Shown here piece after piece: positions 25,466-34,074 of a stretch of 64,000 nt of DNA; within the stretch, counting starts at the first letter, position 1, and every line of letters starts with the position of its first letter. A program made the translations under genes and the position numbers. Source of the stretch: Blautia sp. OF03-15BH (GTDB taxonomy: Bacteria; Bacillota; Clostridia; Lachnospirales; Lachnospiraceae); NCBI RefSeq assembly GCF_003463065.1, contig NZ_QSCM01000002.1, forward strand, positions 216,762-280,761, written 5' to 3'. The notes beneath the pieces are model-generated. The model did no database searches. It had not been told where the DNA came from and was given only the letters and a program-made list of their open reading frames with translations.

Positions 25466-27352
25466 ATGAAGGAAGTTAAAGCTTATATGAGTAATTTAAT
25501 GCAGATGTTTCACTGCTTATACCGTTTGGTTCCGCAGTTATTCAGATTGCTTTTGTTTATTGCCGTGTTTGAGGCAGTGCTTCCCTATGTAAATATCATT
25601 GCGATGCAATTGATGATTGATGGTCTTGTGGATAAGGAAGCAGTCAAACATTTAATGATTATTGTGATTGCTACAATAGGAGTCAATGTTTTTTTAAGAC
25701 TGGTTCTGGGAGAATTGAGGAGACGGCGCGAGATTTTGGAAGTCCGTTTAGAGTTGAAATTTCAGAAGAGCCTTAGTATTCATGAATCAAATTTGTCCCT
25801 TATGGATATTGAATCTGCAAGAGTCAAGGAACTGAAAAGAAATATTGAGCAAGCTAAGATGAGAAATGGCGGGGTGGAGAATGTTGTTTTTGATTTTGAA
25901 ATAATTATAAGAAATATGGTGTCGTTGATAACAGCGGTGATTATTCTTTCACATATATTCATTATGCAGACGAGCGAGGGAAAAACATCCTTCTGGACAT
26001 CTCCGTACCCGATAATTATTTTAGTATGCATTGTTATTATAAGTACATTGGTTACTTTTCGCCTGCAGGCGACGCAAAATGTTCGTGTGTCAGAGCTGAA
26101 TGATGATGTAAATCAAACAAATGGAAGTGCTTTTGCGTATATGCAATTTATTTCCAATTATCATTTCGGGAAAGACATACGTGTGAACGGCTTGAAGGAT
26201 TATTTATGTGGTTTCTTTGATAATCTTTGGACATCCTCTATTGGATATACGCTTTGGCAGAAGCTTGGAAAAGAGAAAGCAAAGATACCCTGTATTACCG
26301 TCGTTAGCAATGAGATACTGAATATTTTTATATATATACTTGCGATAGGAAAAGCTTGTGCGAAAGAGATTTCTATCGGTAATGTGGTGGTATATATCAA
26401 TAGTATTCAGTATTTCATTCAGTCTATTGTTGCATTGGTGGGGGCGAGCGGAGTAATCATTGGTCATGGTGCTTTGATGAAACCATTTCTTGAACTTTTA
26501 GACATGGAAGAAGAAGTGTCAGCTGAAAAGGGGATAAAGGTCCCTTCGGATTTTCAGAAATTGTCTTTTGAACATGTTTATTTCAAATATCCAGAGCAGG
26601 AGCAGTGGGTGCTTGAGGATGTTAGTTTTACTCTGAAAAAGAATCAAAGGCTGGCTTTGGTAGGAGAGAACGGAGCGGGAAAGAGTACGCTGATTAAACT
26701 AATCTGCCGGTTTTACGAGCCAGATCAGGGCTGCATTAAAATTGATGGTATTGATGTGCGTGAATTTGATAAAAGACAGTATTGGGATATTATTGGTGCT
26801 GTTTTTCAAGACTTTTCTTTGCCCGCGCTAGAACTGGGGAATGTTATCTCCTGTAAGAATGATTTTGATGAGCGAAAAGAACGGATTATTCTGCAAAAGG
26901 TTAGGATGGATAAATGGCTGACAAAGCATAATATTACATTTGACCAATGCATCTATAATGATTTTTCTAATAACGGAATGGAGATATCAGGGGGGGAAAG
27001 CCAGAAAATAGCAATTGCCCGTGCTGTATATAAGGATACGCCTCTTATAATTCTGGACGAACCCACTGCGGCACTTGATCCTATTTCCGAGGCATCTATT
27101 TACCAGAATTTCCATGAAATCTGTAAAGATAAATCTTGTATTTTTATTTCTCACAGATTGTACAGTTGCAAGATATGTGACTTTATTCTGGTACTCCATA
27201 ACGGGCAAGTGGTTCAACAGGGAATACATGAAGAATTGCTGCGCTGTGATGGAAAGTATAGAGAGCTTTGGAATGTGCAAGCGGAATTGTATAGCGAGAT
27301 GAGGGGGAAATGGGATGGAGATGTTATAGAGGATGAATACGGAATTTTGTGA
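25466..27352 (+). CDS. ABC exporter, fused permease and ATPase (pair 1, second)
   Basis: About 628 residues from the ATG at 25466 (MKEVKAYMSNL); an upstream start is possible but would add a basic, non-family extension. Transmembrane domain about 20-350 and ATPase domain with Walker A GENGAGKST, Q-loop VFQDFSLPALELG, signature ISGGESQKIAIARA, Walker B LIILDEPTAALDP and FISHR. Similar in build to the first exporter, so the two likely form a heterodimer. Both ATP sites look intact. No peptidase domain is present. Confidence 0.82.
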   Translation: MKEVKAYMSNLMQMFHCLYRLVPQLFRLLLFIAVFEAVLPYVNIIAMQLMIDGLVDKEAVKHLMIIVIATIGVNVFLRLVLGELRRRREILEVRLELKFQKSLSIHESNLSLMDIESARVKELKRNIEQAKMRNGGVENVVFDFEIIIRNMVSLITAVIILSHIFIMQTSEGKTSFWTSPYPIIILVCIVIISTLVTFRLQATQNVRVSELNDDVNQTNGSAFAYMQFISNYHFGKDIRVNGLKDYLCGFFDNLWTSSIGYTLWQKLGKEKAKIPCITVVSNEILNIFIYILAIGKACAKEISIGNVVVYINSIQYFIQSIVALVGASGVIIGHGALMKPFLELLDMEEEVSAEKGIKVPSDFQKLSFEHVYFKYPEQEQWVLEDVSFTLKKNQRLALVGENGAGKSTLIKLICRFYEPDQGCIKIDGIDVREFDKRQYWDIIGAVFQDFSLPALELGNVISCKNDFDERKERIILQKVRMDKWLTKHNITFDQCIYNDFSNNGMEISGGESQKIAIARAVYKDTPLIILDEPTAALDPISEASIYQNFHEICKDKSCIFISHRLYSCKICDFILVLHNGQVVQQGIHEELLRCDGKYRELWNVQAELYSEMRGKWDGDVIEDEYGIL

Positions 27353-27441
27353 ACAGAAGAGATATTTAAAGACTGGTGATAGAACTAAAAATATTAAAAT
27401 TCCAAAGTTCAAATATTGGGCAAAAGGAATATACGAATTAA

Positions 27442-28339
27442 CCTGAATTATTCACGGCAGCATAAGTGTGCATGACATCTGCCGTAGTTGCCGTTACAAC
27501 CATTCTTAATACCTCACCCTGCCAAAAGATAGCCTGAAAATGGGCAGACTTCTCCTGTGATAGGTTTAAAAGTTTATTGTGGTTGTCAAGGTTCGTTAAA
27601 AGTTGTCATTCCAACTGTGGTTGCAGATTACGGATATTTTCCAGTGTCTCATAGAATTCTTTCTTGTAGGGACAGCTGCTACACAGCTTGAAATATTTGT
27701 ATCGTGCTGATTTTACCATTCTTGCGGCAATTTTCAACAATTTTAAACGAATGGTATCGATACGCTGTTTTCTCATACTTACAGCAAGTGCCAATCGCCT
27801 AAACCAATTGAATACATTATAGGCTAACGCATGAACAAGAAAGCGGTTTGCATTTACCAGCCTGGAGGAACTACTTACAGAGGCAAAGTCAAAGCCACTT
27901 TTGCCTTCTTTGATGAAATTTTCCATCTTACCTCTGCCACAATAGAACTGAATCACTTGGTAGGGGTCCATTTCCATCGTTGTGACAATAAAGGCATCCT
28001 TGTCTAAAATAGCTGTCATGACCGGCTCATTGGTCAGCTCATCCGCACAGTCATCCTCAAAGTATGCGCTGATAATCTGATAGATTACCTGCATCGGAGG
28101 ATAAATCACCTCCGTCAAAATTTATTCTAATTTGGCTATTGCTTTCTAAGCTTACGGTGTTTAAAATATCCATAAAGAGACCTTCTTTCTGATGTATTTG
28201 TTTGGATTAGACACCTAAATTTTACCACAGATAGAGGTCTTTTTCTATTCACTAAATAAGTGAAAAGCAATATTCAATTGAAATACAGTAACTATGCGGA
28301 TATCAGCAGTTGATGCTATTGTTCCGTGAATAATTCAGG
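27442..28339 (-). mobile_element. Internally deleted IS1380-family element
   Basis: Perfect 16-bp terminal inverted repeats CCTGAATTATTCACGG (27442-27457, and its complement at 28324-28339) bound an 898-bp element; full IS1380 copies are roughly twice that. The only gene inside is a transposase with most of its middle missing. It lies between the exporter pair and an unrelated kinase gene, with no other IS1380 gene in the window. Confidence 0.8.
27606..28173 (-). pseudogene. IS1380 transposase, twice deleted
   Basis: The reading starts at 28173 with MDILNTVSLESNSQIRINFD, the family N-terminus, breaks after about 29 residues with a frame change, resumes at YQIISAYFEDDCADELTNEP, and then jumps from TAILDKDA straight to FIVTTMEMDPYQVIQFYCGR, leaving out the catalytic middle. 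The C-terminal part (GKMENFIKEGKSGFDF, NRFLVHALAYNVFNWFRR) is intact. It cannot be an active transposase. The element could only move if another copy supplies the enzyme. Confidence 0.8.
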
Positions 28340-28348
28340 ATAATTAAT

Positions 28349-28612
28349 GTGAAAGGAATTATTTTTCCATCTGTAAATGGTAATTACAAAAAGAGTTCAA
28401 ATTATGAAATTATAAAAAGGAATTGCTATTTTGAAAAAGAGCCTGTATATATTGAAGATTGGCTAGGGATTGAAAAAATACTAGAACCGATATCCTATGG
28501 ATATATTTTAGAGAAACTTGTATGTTTAGAATTATATAGAATGGAAATTAATGTTACGGAATTTAGAAGATGTGCTGATAAAATTATGCATCTAATTAAA
28601 AACAGGTCTTAA
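28349..28612 (+). CDS. Hypothetical protein
   Basis: 87 residues from a GTG start, beginning MKGIIFPSVNGNYKKSSNYE. Not recognised. It is rich in Lys, Tyr, Ile and Cys and starts just ten bases beyond the IS1380 end, so it may be a truncated gene whose 5' part was lost. A structured non-coding stretch follows. Confidence 0.35.
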   Translation: MKGIIFPSVNGNYKKSSNYEIIKRNCYFEKEPVYIEDWLGIEKILEPISYGYILEKLVCLELYRMEINVTEFRRCADKIMHLIKNRS

Positions 28613-28650
28613 TCATACATGAAAAAGAGAAATTTTAACCTTTAGGTCTA

Positions 28651-28751
28651 ATTCTCCGCCGCTTGCGGTGTCCAACCTCATATCGAGCGAAATGAGGTTG
28701 AGGAGAATACTTCGCTCCTGTAAAGCAGGAGGCAAATACCAACGTGTATTT
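28651..28751 (+). other. Multi-hairpin island
   Basis: An outer stem ATTCTCC (28651-28657) with GGAGAAT (28702-28708) encloses two hairpins: CCGC/GCGG near 28656-28668, and AACCTCAT (28674-28681) with ATGAGGTT (28692-28699). Two more hairpins follow: CTCCTG/CAGGAG (28715-28731) and AAATAC/GTATTT (28734-28751). The GC-rich structured stretch stands out from its AT-rich surroundings. It resembles the end of an IS200/IS605-type element, but no tnpA or tnpB is present. Confidence 0.5.
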
Positions 28752-28798
28752 GAGGGCTTGCCCCGGGGAAGTTTATTATTAGAAGAGAAGGAGAAGAT

Positions 28799-29869
28799 AT
28801 GGGGCAGAAAGAGAAAATACAAGTAAAAAATATAGCGGATTTGGAAGTACTATTAATTAATGATATAAGAATTAAATATGGAATTCAAGTTTTAAATATA
28901 AAAAAAATGGAATTAGGAACTGCAAAATGTTACGAGATAAACGCAGATAAGAAAAAGTATTTTGTGAAGATCTATCAAAAAAAACATGATTGTAAACAAA
29001 TATCTAGAGAAATAAGGATATGCGATTATTTAAAAAAAAGGGGAATGAGTGTATCTGAATATATAAAAAATTCTGAGGGAAACTATATAAATATACAAGA
29101 ATATGGGATCTTTACGGTTCAAAACTTTATTGATGGAATTACATATGAAAAATTTCATGTTCCTATGAATATTTTATATCAATCTGGCGAAATTTTAGCA
29201 CAAATTCACGATTATCTGGATAAAATTTCAACGTTTAATGTTGATTTTTCACCGGAATGGATACGAAAAATGGCAGATGGTGATGAAAATATGATTAAAT
29301 TAGAGGGTGTAATAAAAAGTGCAGAAAAGATGCCGGATCATCAGATGAAAAGCATAATTATAGAAGACTGTGATTGGAAACTAAAAATGTTGCCAGAGTT
29401 ATCTAAATGGAAGCAAAACTTTGGAAATTTAACTAGAAAGAATAGCCACGGTGACTATAATACATATCAATGGATTTGTGAAGATAATAAAATAAAAGCA
29501 ATTATAGATTTTGGAAGCTGTAGCAATGTACCTGTTGTCTGGGAATTAATTCGATCTTATACTTATGCGGTATCGGAATGTGCAAAAGGGGAAAAGGTGG
29601 ATGCTGCTTCTTATTGCAATTATCTTCAGTATTACCTTAGGAATAGCACATTATCATATGATGATTTGCAAAGAGGTTTTTCATTTTACTACTATACACT
29701 TCTTCCAAGCACTTTTGGGTATAAACAATATATAGAAGATTATAAAAAAGGACAATATAATGATTTGATTGAGTTTGCATTGTGGAGAACTCGTATGTGT
29801 CGTTACTTATATAGTCATGCGGAATTTCTGGATGAATATGTTTATAAAAAAATAAAAATGGAATTGTAG
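28799..29869 (+). CDS. APH/choline-kinase-fold phosphotransferase
   Basis: 356 residues. The phosphotransferase core is visible: a Lys in the N-lobe (KKYFVKIYQKKH), the catalytic loop as SHGDYNTYQWICED (H-G-D followed by four residues and Gln where Asn is usual), and the metal-binding Asp in AIIDFGSCSNVPVVWELIRS. Members phosphorylate aminoglycosides, sugars, choline or amino acids, and the substrate cannot be told here. AGAAGGAG before the ATG. The gene that follows 14 nt later was an oxidoreductase, so they may once have formed a sugar or cell-surface operon. Confidence 0.7.
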   Translation: MGQKEKIQVKNIADLEVLLINDIRIKYGIQVLNIKKMELGTAKCYEINADKKKYFVKIYQKKHDCKQISREIRICDYLKKRGMSVSEYIKNSEGNYINIQEYGIFTVQNFIDGITYEKFHVPMNILYQSGEILAQIHDYLDKISTFNVDFSPEWIRKMADGDENMIKLEGVIKSAEKMPDHQMKSIIIEDCDWKLKMLPELSKWKQNFGNLTRKNSHGDYNTYQWICEDNKIKAIIDFGSCSNVPVVWELIRSYTYAVSECAKGEKVDAASYCNYLQYYLRNSTLSYDDLQRGFSFYYYTLLPSTFGYKQYIEDYKKGQYNDLIEFALWRTRMCRYLYSHAEFLDEYVYKKIKMEL

Positions 29870-29883
29870 GGAGGAAAAGAATA

Positions 29884-29963
29884 ATGAATTGTGGATTGAT
29901 TGGATGCGGACGTATTGCCCATAAACATCTTGCTGCAATGAAAGAAAATGATATTTGCTTATA
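29884..29963 (+). pseudogene. Gfo/Idh/MocA oxidoreductase, truncated by IS630
   Basis: The first 26 codons read MNCGLIGCGRIAHKHLAAMK, the Rossmann GxGxxA start of Gfo/Idh/MocA dehydrogenases, then hit a stop formed at the insertion site. GGAGG lies before the ATG. On the far side of the IS the frame runs only a few codons (VSAQ) before another stop, so most of the gene was lost. Confidence 0.75.
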
Positions 29964-30973
29964 GCAATCCAATAAATTATTGCACATAATTACACGAACG
30001 AAACCACCCTATGCAGTCCTTTGGACGAATTGTTAAAAATCCTTTTGAAATAGCTGATGGTAATTCCGATGCAATCCGTATCTTTTCTTTCCTTAAAAAT
30101 GCTTTGAGTTTTGACCACATCTTTTCAATCGGATTCAGATCCAGACGATACGGGGGCAAATACAGATAGGTTACTTTTGAGCTGTCCAGTAGCTGTTTCA
30201 CCGCTTTTGCATGATGGGAACGCATATTATCCATAACGATAATGTCTGCTTCTGAAAGCGTCGGCAGCAACTTTGTTTTCAGGTATTCTGCAAACCGCTC
30301 TGCAGTAGTTCCTCCCGGATAGACTGTATAGGCACAGTCTCCATTCAGACGTATGGAAGAAAGAACGGTTGTATTGCAGGGCGTGTTGAGTGGAGTTTTA
30401 TCTACTGCTCTCCGGTTTTTCCATGCTCTGGCATAATGTCGCGTCATATTGATGTTTACTCCGCTTTCGTCCAGAAAGACCAGATGATTTATGTCTTTCT
30501 CCGACATATGCTTTTTCCAGTTTCTGCGTTTTTCCCTGACATCGGGGACGCTCCTGCTCTGAGGCATGAAGAGATTTTTTCTTGTAAGAATACCCGAGTT
30601 TAATAACTGCCTTGCGGACTGTTTCATTACAAACATGCAGACCAAGTTTATCAATGATTTCATCAATTGTGATATCTGGTTCCTGCTGAACCACCCGGTC
30701 AATGTTTTGGAGATCTTCCGGTGTCAGGGCATGTTTACGTCCTCTCTGTGATGTTCTTGTTTTTACAGAACCTGTTTCACGCATTTGTTTTTCCGGCCGG
30801 TAAACAGTACTGGTATTCACAGAAAAACACTCTGCGATTTCTTTTGCATTGTGCGTTTTATTCCAAGCTTCAATAAGCAGTTTTCGTGTTTCATCATGTA
30901 ACATAATAATCACCTCTTGACTCTATCATAGACCTGTTGTCAAGAGTGTGCATTATTTTTTGGGAGTGCTATA
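29960..30973 (-). mobile_element. IS630-family insertion sequence
   Basis: Ends TATAGCAATCC (29960 on) and GGAGTGCTATA (to 30973) are imperfect inverted repeats that include the TA target duplication of the IS630/Tc1 family. The element is about 1 kb and holds the two overlapping transposase frames on the minus strand. It sits inside the oxidoreductase gene. Confidence 0.82.
29977..30913 (-). CDS. IS630 transposase in two overlapping frames
   Basis: Frame 1 starts at 30913 with a helix-turn-helix region (NAKEIAECFSVNTSTVYRPEK; second HTH around DEIIDKLGLHVCNETVRKAV) and runs well through GYSYKKKSLHASEQERP; frame 2 continues as DVREKRRNWKKH and carries the DDE catalytic part (VFLDESGVN, VMDNMRSHHAK, LDLNPIEKMWS). 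The switch requires one base to be skipped at a CCCC run (CGT CCC C GAT). It may be programmed, as in other IS630 members, or a mutation. Stop at 29977. Confidence 0.75.
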
Positions 30974-31100
30974 GTAAGCGCTCAATAAAATAATGGCTAT
31001 GTTTCCACAAGATATTCAGCTATAGTTGAAGTAAAATGCTCCAACTTCAACTTCTCGATTATATATTCCGTTCCAAGTGAACCACTTGCACGGTCATTTA

Positions 31101-31617
31101 GACCCATCTTCACGAATGAACTGACCCACCTTCACGAGAGGGAGAGCCATTCAGATATATTTATCCTATAATGAGATTGGCACACAGATGTGTGACTATC
31201 ATTATAGGAGGTCGATAATTATGGTAAATTATCGAGAGATTCTCAGGCTTGACAGCCTCAGATATTCGCAACATCAAATTGCTGCAAATGTCCACAGTTC
31301 ACGTAACACAATACGTGAGGTTCTTCATGCGTCAAAAATGAAGGGGCTTACATGGCCGCTTGAGGACACATTGACGAATGAAGAGATTTTAACACTGCTA
31401 TTTCCCGCAAAAGTGGAAATGGCAACCAAACGGAGGAGCCCGATTATACTTACATTCACAGGGAACTGGCTCGTCCAGGTGTAAACCTCACGCTGCTATG
31501 GACAGAATACTGTAGCACCTGCAATGCAGAGGGCGTAATGCCTTGCATGTATTCGCAGTTCTGCGATAAGTATCTTCATTGGGCACATGTTACCAAAGCG
31601 ACCATTGAGATGAATCA
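31101..31617 (+). pseudogene. IS21 element fragment: end repeats and broken istA
   Basis: Two direct repeats, GACCCATCTTCACGA (31101-31115) and GACCCACCTTCACGA (31123-31137), look like the multiple terminal repeats of an IS21 end. IstA then starts at 31221 (MVNYREILRLDSLRYSQHQIA, HTH), shifts frame near 31420, continues as EEPDYTYIHRELARPGVNL and CDKYLHWAHVTKAT, and stops matching at about 31617. The DDE domain and istB are missing. Confidence 0.7.
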
Positions 31618-32260
31618 ATTAAAAGAAGTAGTAAATGCTGTCCTCGAACAGCAAAAGTTACAACTTGCCCCATCGACATACGATGCACGGAAAAATTACT
31701 TAAAGCATCTGGTCGACAAAGAAGCAGGAACAAAAGCTCTTACACCGGAAGGGAAGCTCTATAACGAGCCGAAGATCTCTCTCTCCAGTGAAGCAGATGA
31801 GATTTTCAAAAATCTATCCTTTCCGGTCAAGGATGGCCGGATTGATACAGGTCATCTGATACGTCGAGCAGAAAAAGAAATGACCTATCTCAATCTTTCT
31901 ACATCTACCAGATGGCAGTACATGTAGGCATGGCGAGAATTATATACTTTTCTCTATCTTTCCGGAAGTACCGTATTCACTCGGGAATCCTGTAATGCTT
32001 TTGTTGAAGATACCACACAAAAGTATCAGGTTGGCTCTTTGAATGAATGGAAACGAAAAATCCGACGTCGTTCTGTCTGTGTACTGCTTAAAGTGGCGGA
32101 TATCGGCTGCTTTCAATATTCAGCATGTGTTTGCCAGTGTTTAAGCATAGCGGGCATCTCCGAAAAAAGTTTTCCTTTAACGAAGGGCGAAGCCCCCGAT
32201 TTTGAAACGTTTGTCAATACCTTTTTTGGGAAATATTCAAAAATCCATGCAAAAACATGA
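31618..32260 (+). pseudogene. Broken tyrosine-recombinase-like gene
   Basis: After the IS21 break the frame continues as QLAPSTYDARKNYLKHLV, then LIRRAEKEMTYLNLSTSTRW, a TAG at 31925, and WRELYTFLYLSGS on to a stop at 32260. The helical pattern resembles the N-terminal SAM-like DNA-binding domain of site-specific tyrosine recombinases, but the catalytic domain with R-H-R-Y is absent. The last 40 residues look unrelated to it. Family assignment is tentative. Confidence 0.45.
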
Positions 32261-32289
32261 GGTGAACCCCAAAATAGAACAACAAAAAA

Positions 32290-32337
32290 AGAGCGGAACT
32301 ACGGGCTTTATCGAGTTTTCGAGACCGCTCTAATTAT
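32290..32337 (+). terminator. Hairpin before ABC pair 2
   Basis: AGAGCGG (32290-32296) pairs with CCGCTCT (32325-32331), with a further inner stem around TCGAGTTTTCGA. AATTATAT follows. It separates the broken recombinase from the exporter genes. Confidence 0.5.
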
Positions 32338-32355
32338 ATAACGAGGTGAAAAGAG

Positions 32356-34074
32356 ATGGAAAAGAATAAGACGGCAAAATTAATTATTAAAAATATAATG
32401 AAAAAATATTGGGTTTATAGTTCTTCATTATTGATAGGAGTAACAATATCTGGTGTGGTCAATGGAGCAGCTTATACTGAGGTATTAAGACGTATTACTC
32501 AGTCGATATGGGACGGGGAGCGCGGACTTTTGATCAGCACATTATATTTATTTAGTTTTATCATAATCGTTAATTTTTTGCTAAATATGATACAGCGCAG
32601 GAATATATTTCTGTTAAAGATGAAATTAACTTGCGCCTGTGAAGACACCATTTATGAGGTATATTCGAAAAAAGAATATTGGATTCCAGCGGAGCAGGAT
32701 GAGGTATTAGGGCATATGCGGAAAATTGTACCGAGTACAATGGGATCTGTAATTACACAAATGGTAGAATCATTTCGGATCGGGGTTATTATAGTAAGCG
32801 GCTGCATTTATGGGATATGTTTAGATGCAAATATTGTTATTATCTCAATGGCACTGACATGTGGCATGGTATTTTTCAGCAGAAAAGCGATGAAACAGGC
32901 GGCTGAGCTTTTCAAAGAGTTCGGAGTGCGAAACAGCAGATTGGATAATTTGCTGTGGGAACAGGTAAGAAACAGGGAGATTGCTAAATTCCTGGATCAA
33001 GACAAAGTCGTGGACGGATATGTAAAAGAAAGCAGCGATTTTTTGAATATCCTGTTGAAAATCAAGAAAGCTACCAATGGTACAGGACTTTTTTCGCAGT
33101 TTTCCAGTACGATATTGATTATCGTGGTGTCATTGCTGGGAGGAACACTTGTGCTGAGAGGTAAGATGCAGGGGGCAGATCTGCTTGCATTGATTACATT
33201 GGTTCCGGTCGTTTCCGCTCAATTATTCCGAATACCGGAGCAGATACAAAGATGGATCGAGGTGAGAAGTAATTGCGCGAATATAAACGCATTGCTTGAA
33301 GAAGGGGATAAAAGAGAAGGTTCTTTAAATCTATCCGGACAGAATATTGCGGAGATAGAGATTAGAAATTTGACGTTTTCATATGTACAGAATGATGTTG
33401 AGCTATTAAGGAATATTAATTTGAATTTAGTTCAGGGAAGGATTTATACTCTTGCGGGTGCGTCAGGATGTGGTAAGTCCACATTGCTAAAGCTGATTGC
33501 ACGGTTGATCCCATATCAACAGGGAGAAATTTTTGTGAATAAGCGTCCGTTGAAGCAGATGGATCGCGAGAAATACTGGGATCAAGTATCGATGATTGAA
33601 CAAAATCCGGTTATTGTTCCGGGAACTTTATTGTACAATATTACATTAGATGAAGATTCTTACAATACAGAAAGAATGAAGCAGGCAATCAGAGATGCAA
33701 ATCTAGAAACGTTTGTCAAGGAGAGACCGGAAGGCTTACAAAGTGTGCTGACAGAGAAAAGTTTATCGAAAGGTGAAATAGTACGAATTAACCTGGCTCG
33801 GGTTTTTTATAGAAATGCAGCGTGTTTGTTATTGGATGAAATAACAGAAGGACTTGATCCAAATTCAGAACTTCGTATTATGAAAGCCTTGAAGCGCCGC
33901 ACAGAGGAGGACGGTTTACTGGTACTTTGTATATCCCATCGAGTAGCGGTGTTGAGTGCTGCGGATCAGGTGATCTATATGAAAGCTGGACAGGTTGCAA
34001 GGATGAATACACATCAAACATTACTTGATGTAGATGATGAATATAGAGAATTGGTTCAGGAGGTGGCGGAATGA
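32356..34074 (+). CDS. ABC exporter with degenerate signature motif (pair 2, first)
   Basis: 572 residues. Transmembrane domain about 15-310. ATPase domain: Walker A GASGCGKST, Q-loop IEQNP, Walker B CLLLDEITEGLDP and CISHR are present, but the ABC signature reads LSKGEIVRINLARV instead of LSGGQ. It overlaps the next exporter by 4 nt, so the two make a heterodimer with one non-consensus ATP site, as in several drug and peptide exporters. GAGGTG precedes the ATG. Substrate unknown; the nearby AgrA/AgrC-like genes suggest a peptide. Confidence 0.83.
   Translation: MEKNKTAKLIIKNIMKKYWVYSSSLLIGVTISGVVNGAAYTEVLRRITQSIWDGERGLLISTLYLFSFIIIVNFLLNMIQRRNIFLLKMKLTCACEDTIYEVYSKKEYWIPAEQDEVLGHMRKIVPSTMGSVITQMVESFRIGVIIVSGCIYGICLDANIVIISMALTCGMVFFSRKAMKQAAELFKEFGVRNSRLDNLLWEQVRNREIAKFLDQDKVVDGYVKESSDFLNILLKIKKATNGTGLFSQFSSTILIIVVSLLGGTLVLRGKMQGADLLALITLVPVVSAQLFRIPEQIQRWIEVRSNCANINALLEEGDKREGSLNLSGQNIAEIEIRNLTFSYVQNDVELLRNINLNLVQGRIYTLAGASGCGKSTLLKLIARLIPYQQGEIFVNKRPLKQMDREKYWDQVSMIEQNPVIVPGTLLYNITLDEDSYNTERMKQAIRDANLETFVKERPEGLQSVLTEKSLSKGEIVRINLARVFYRNAACLLLDEITEGLDPNSELRIMKALKRRTEEDGLLVLCISHRVAVLSAADQVIYMKAGQVARMNTHQTLLDVDDEYRELVQEVAE

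Noticed and set aside
29884..29963. Functional mini-gene of 26 codons
   Set aside because: It matches the first residues of a 300-residue dehydrogenase and ends at the IS630 boundary, so it is a truncated remnant.
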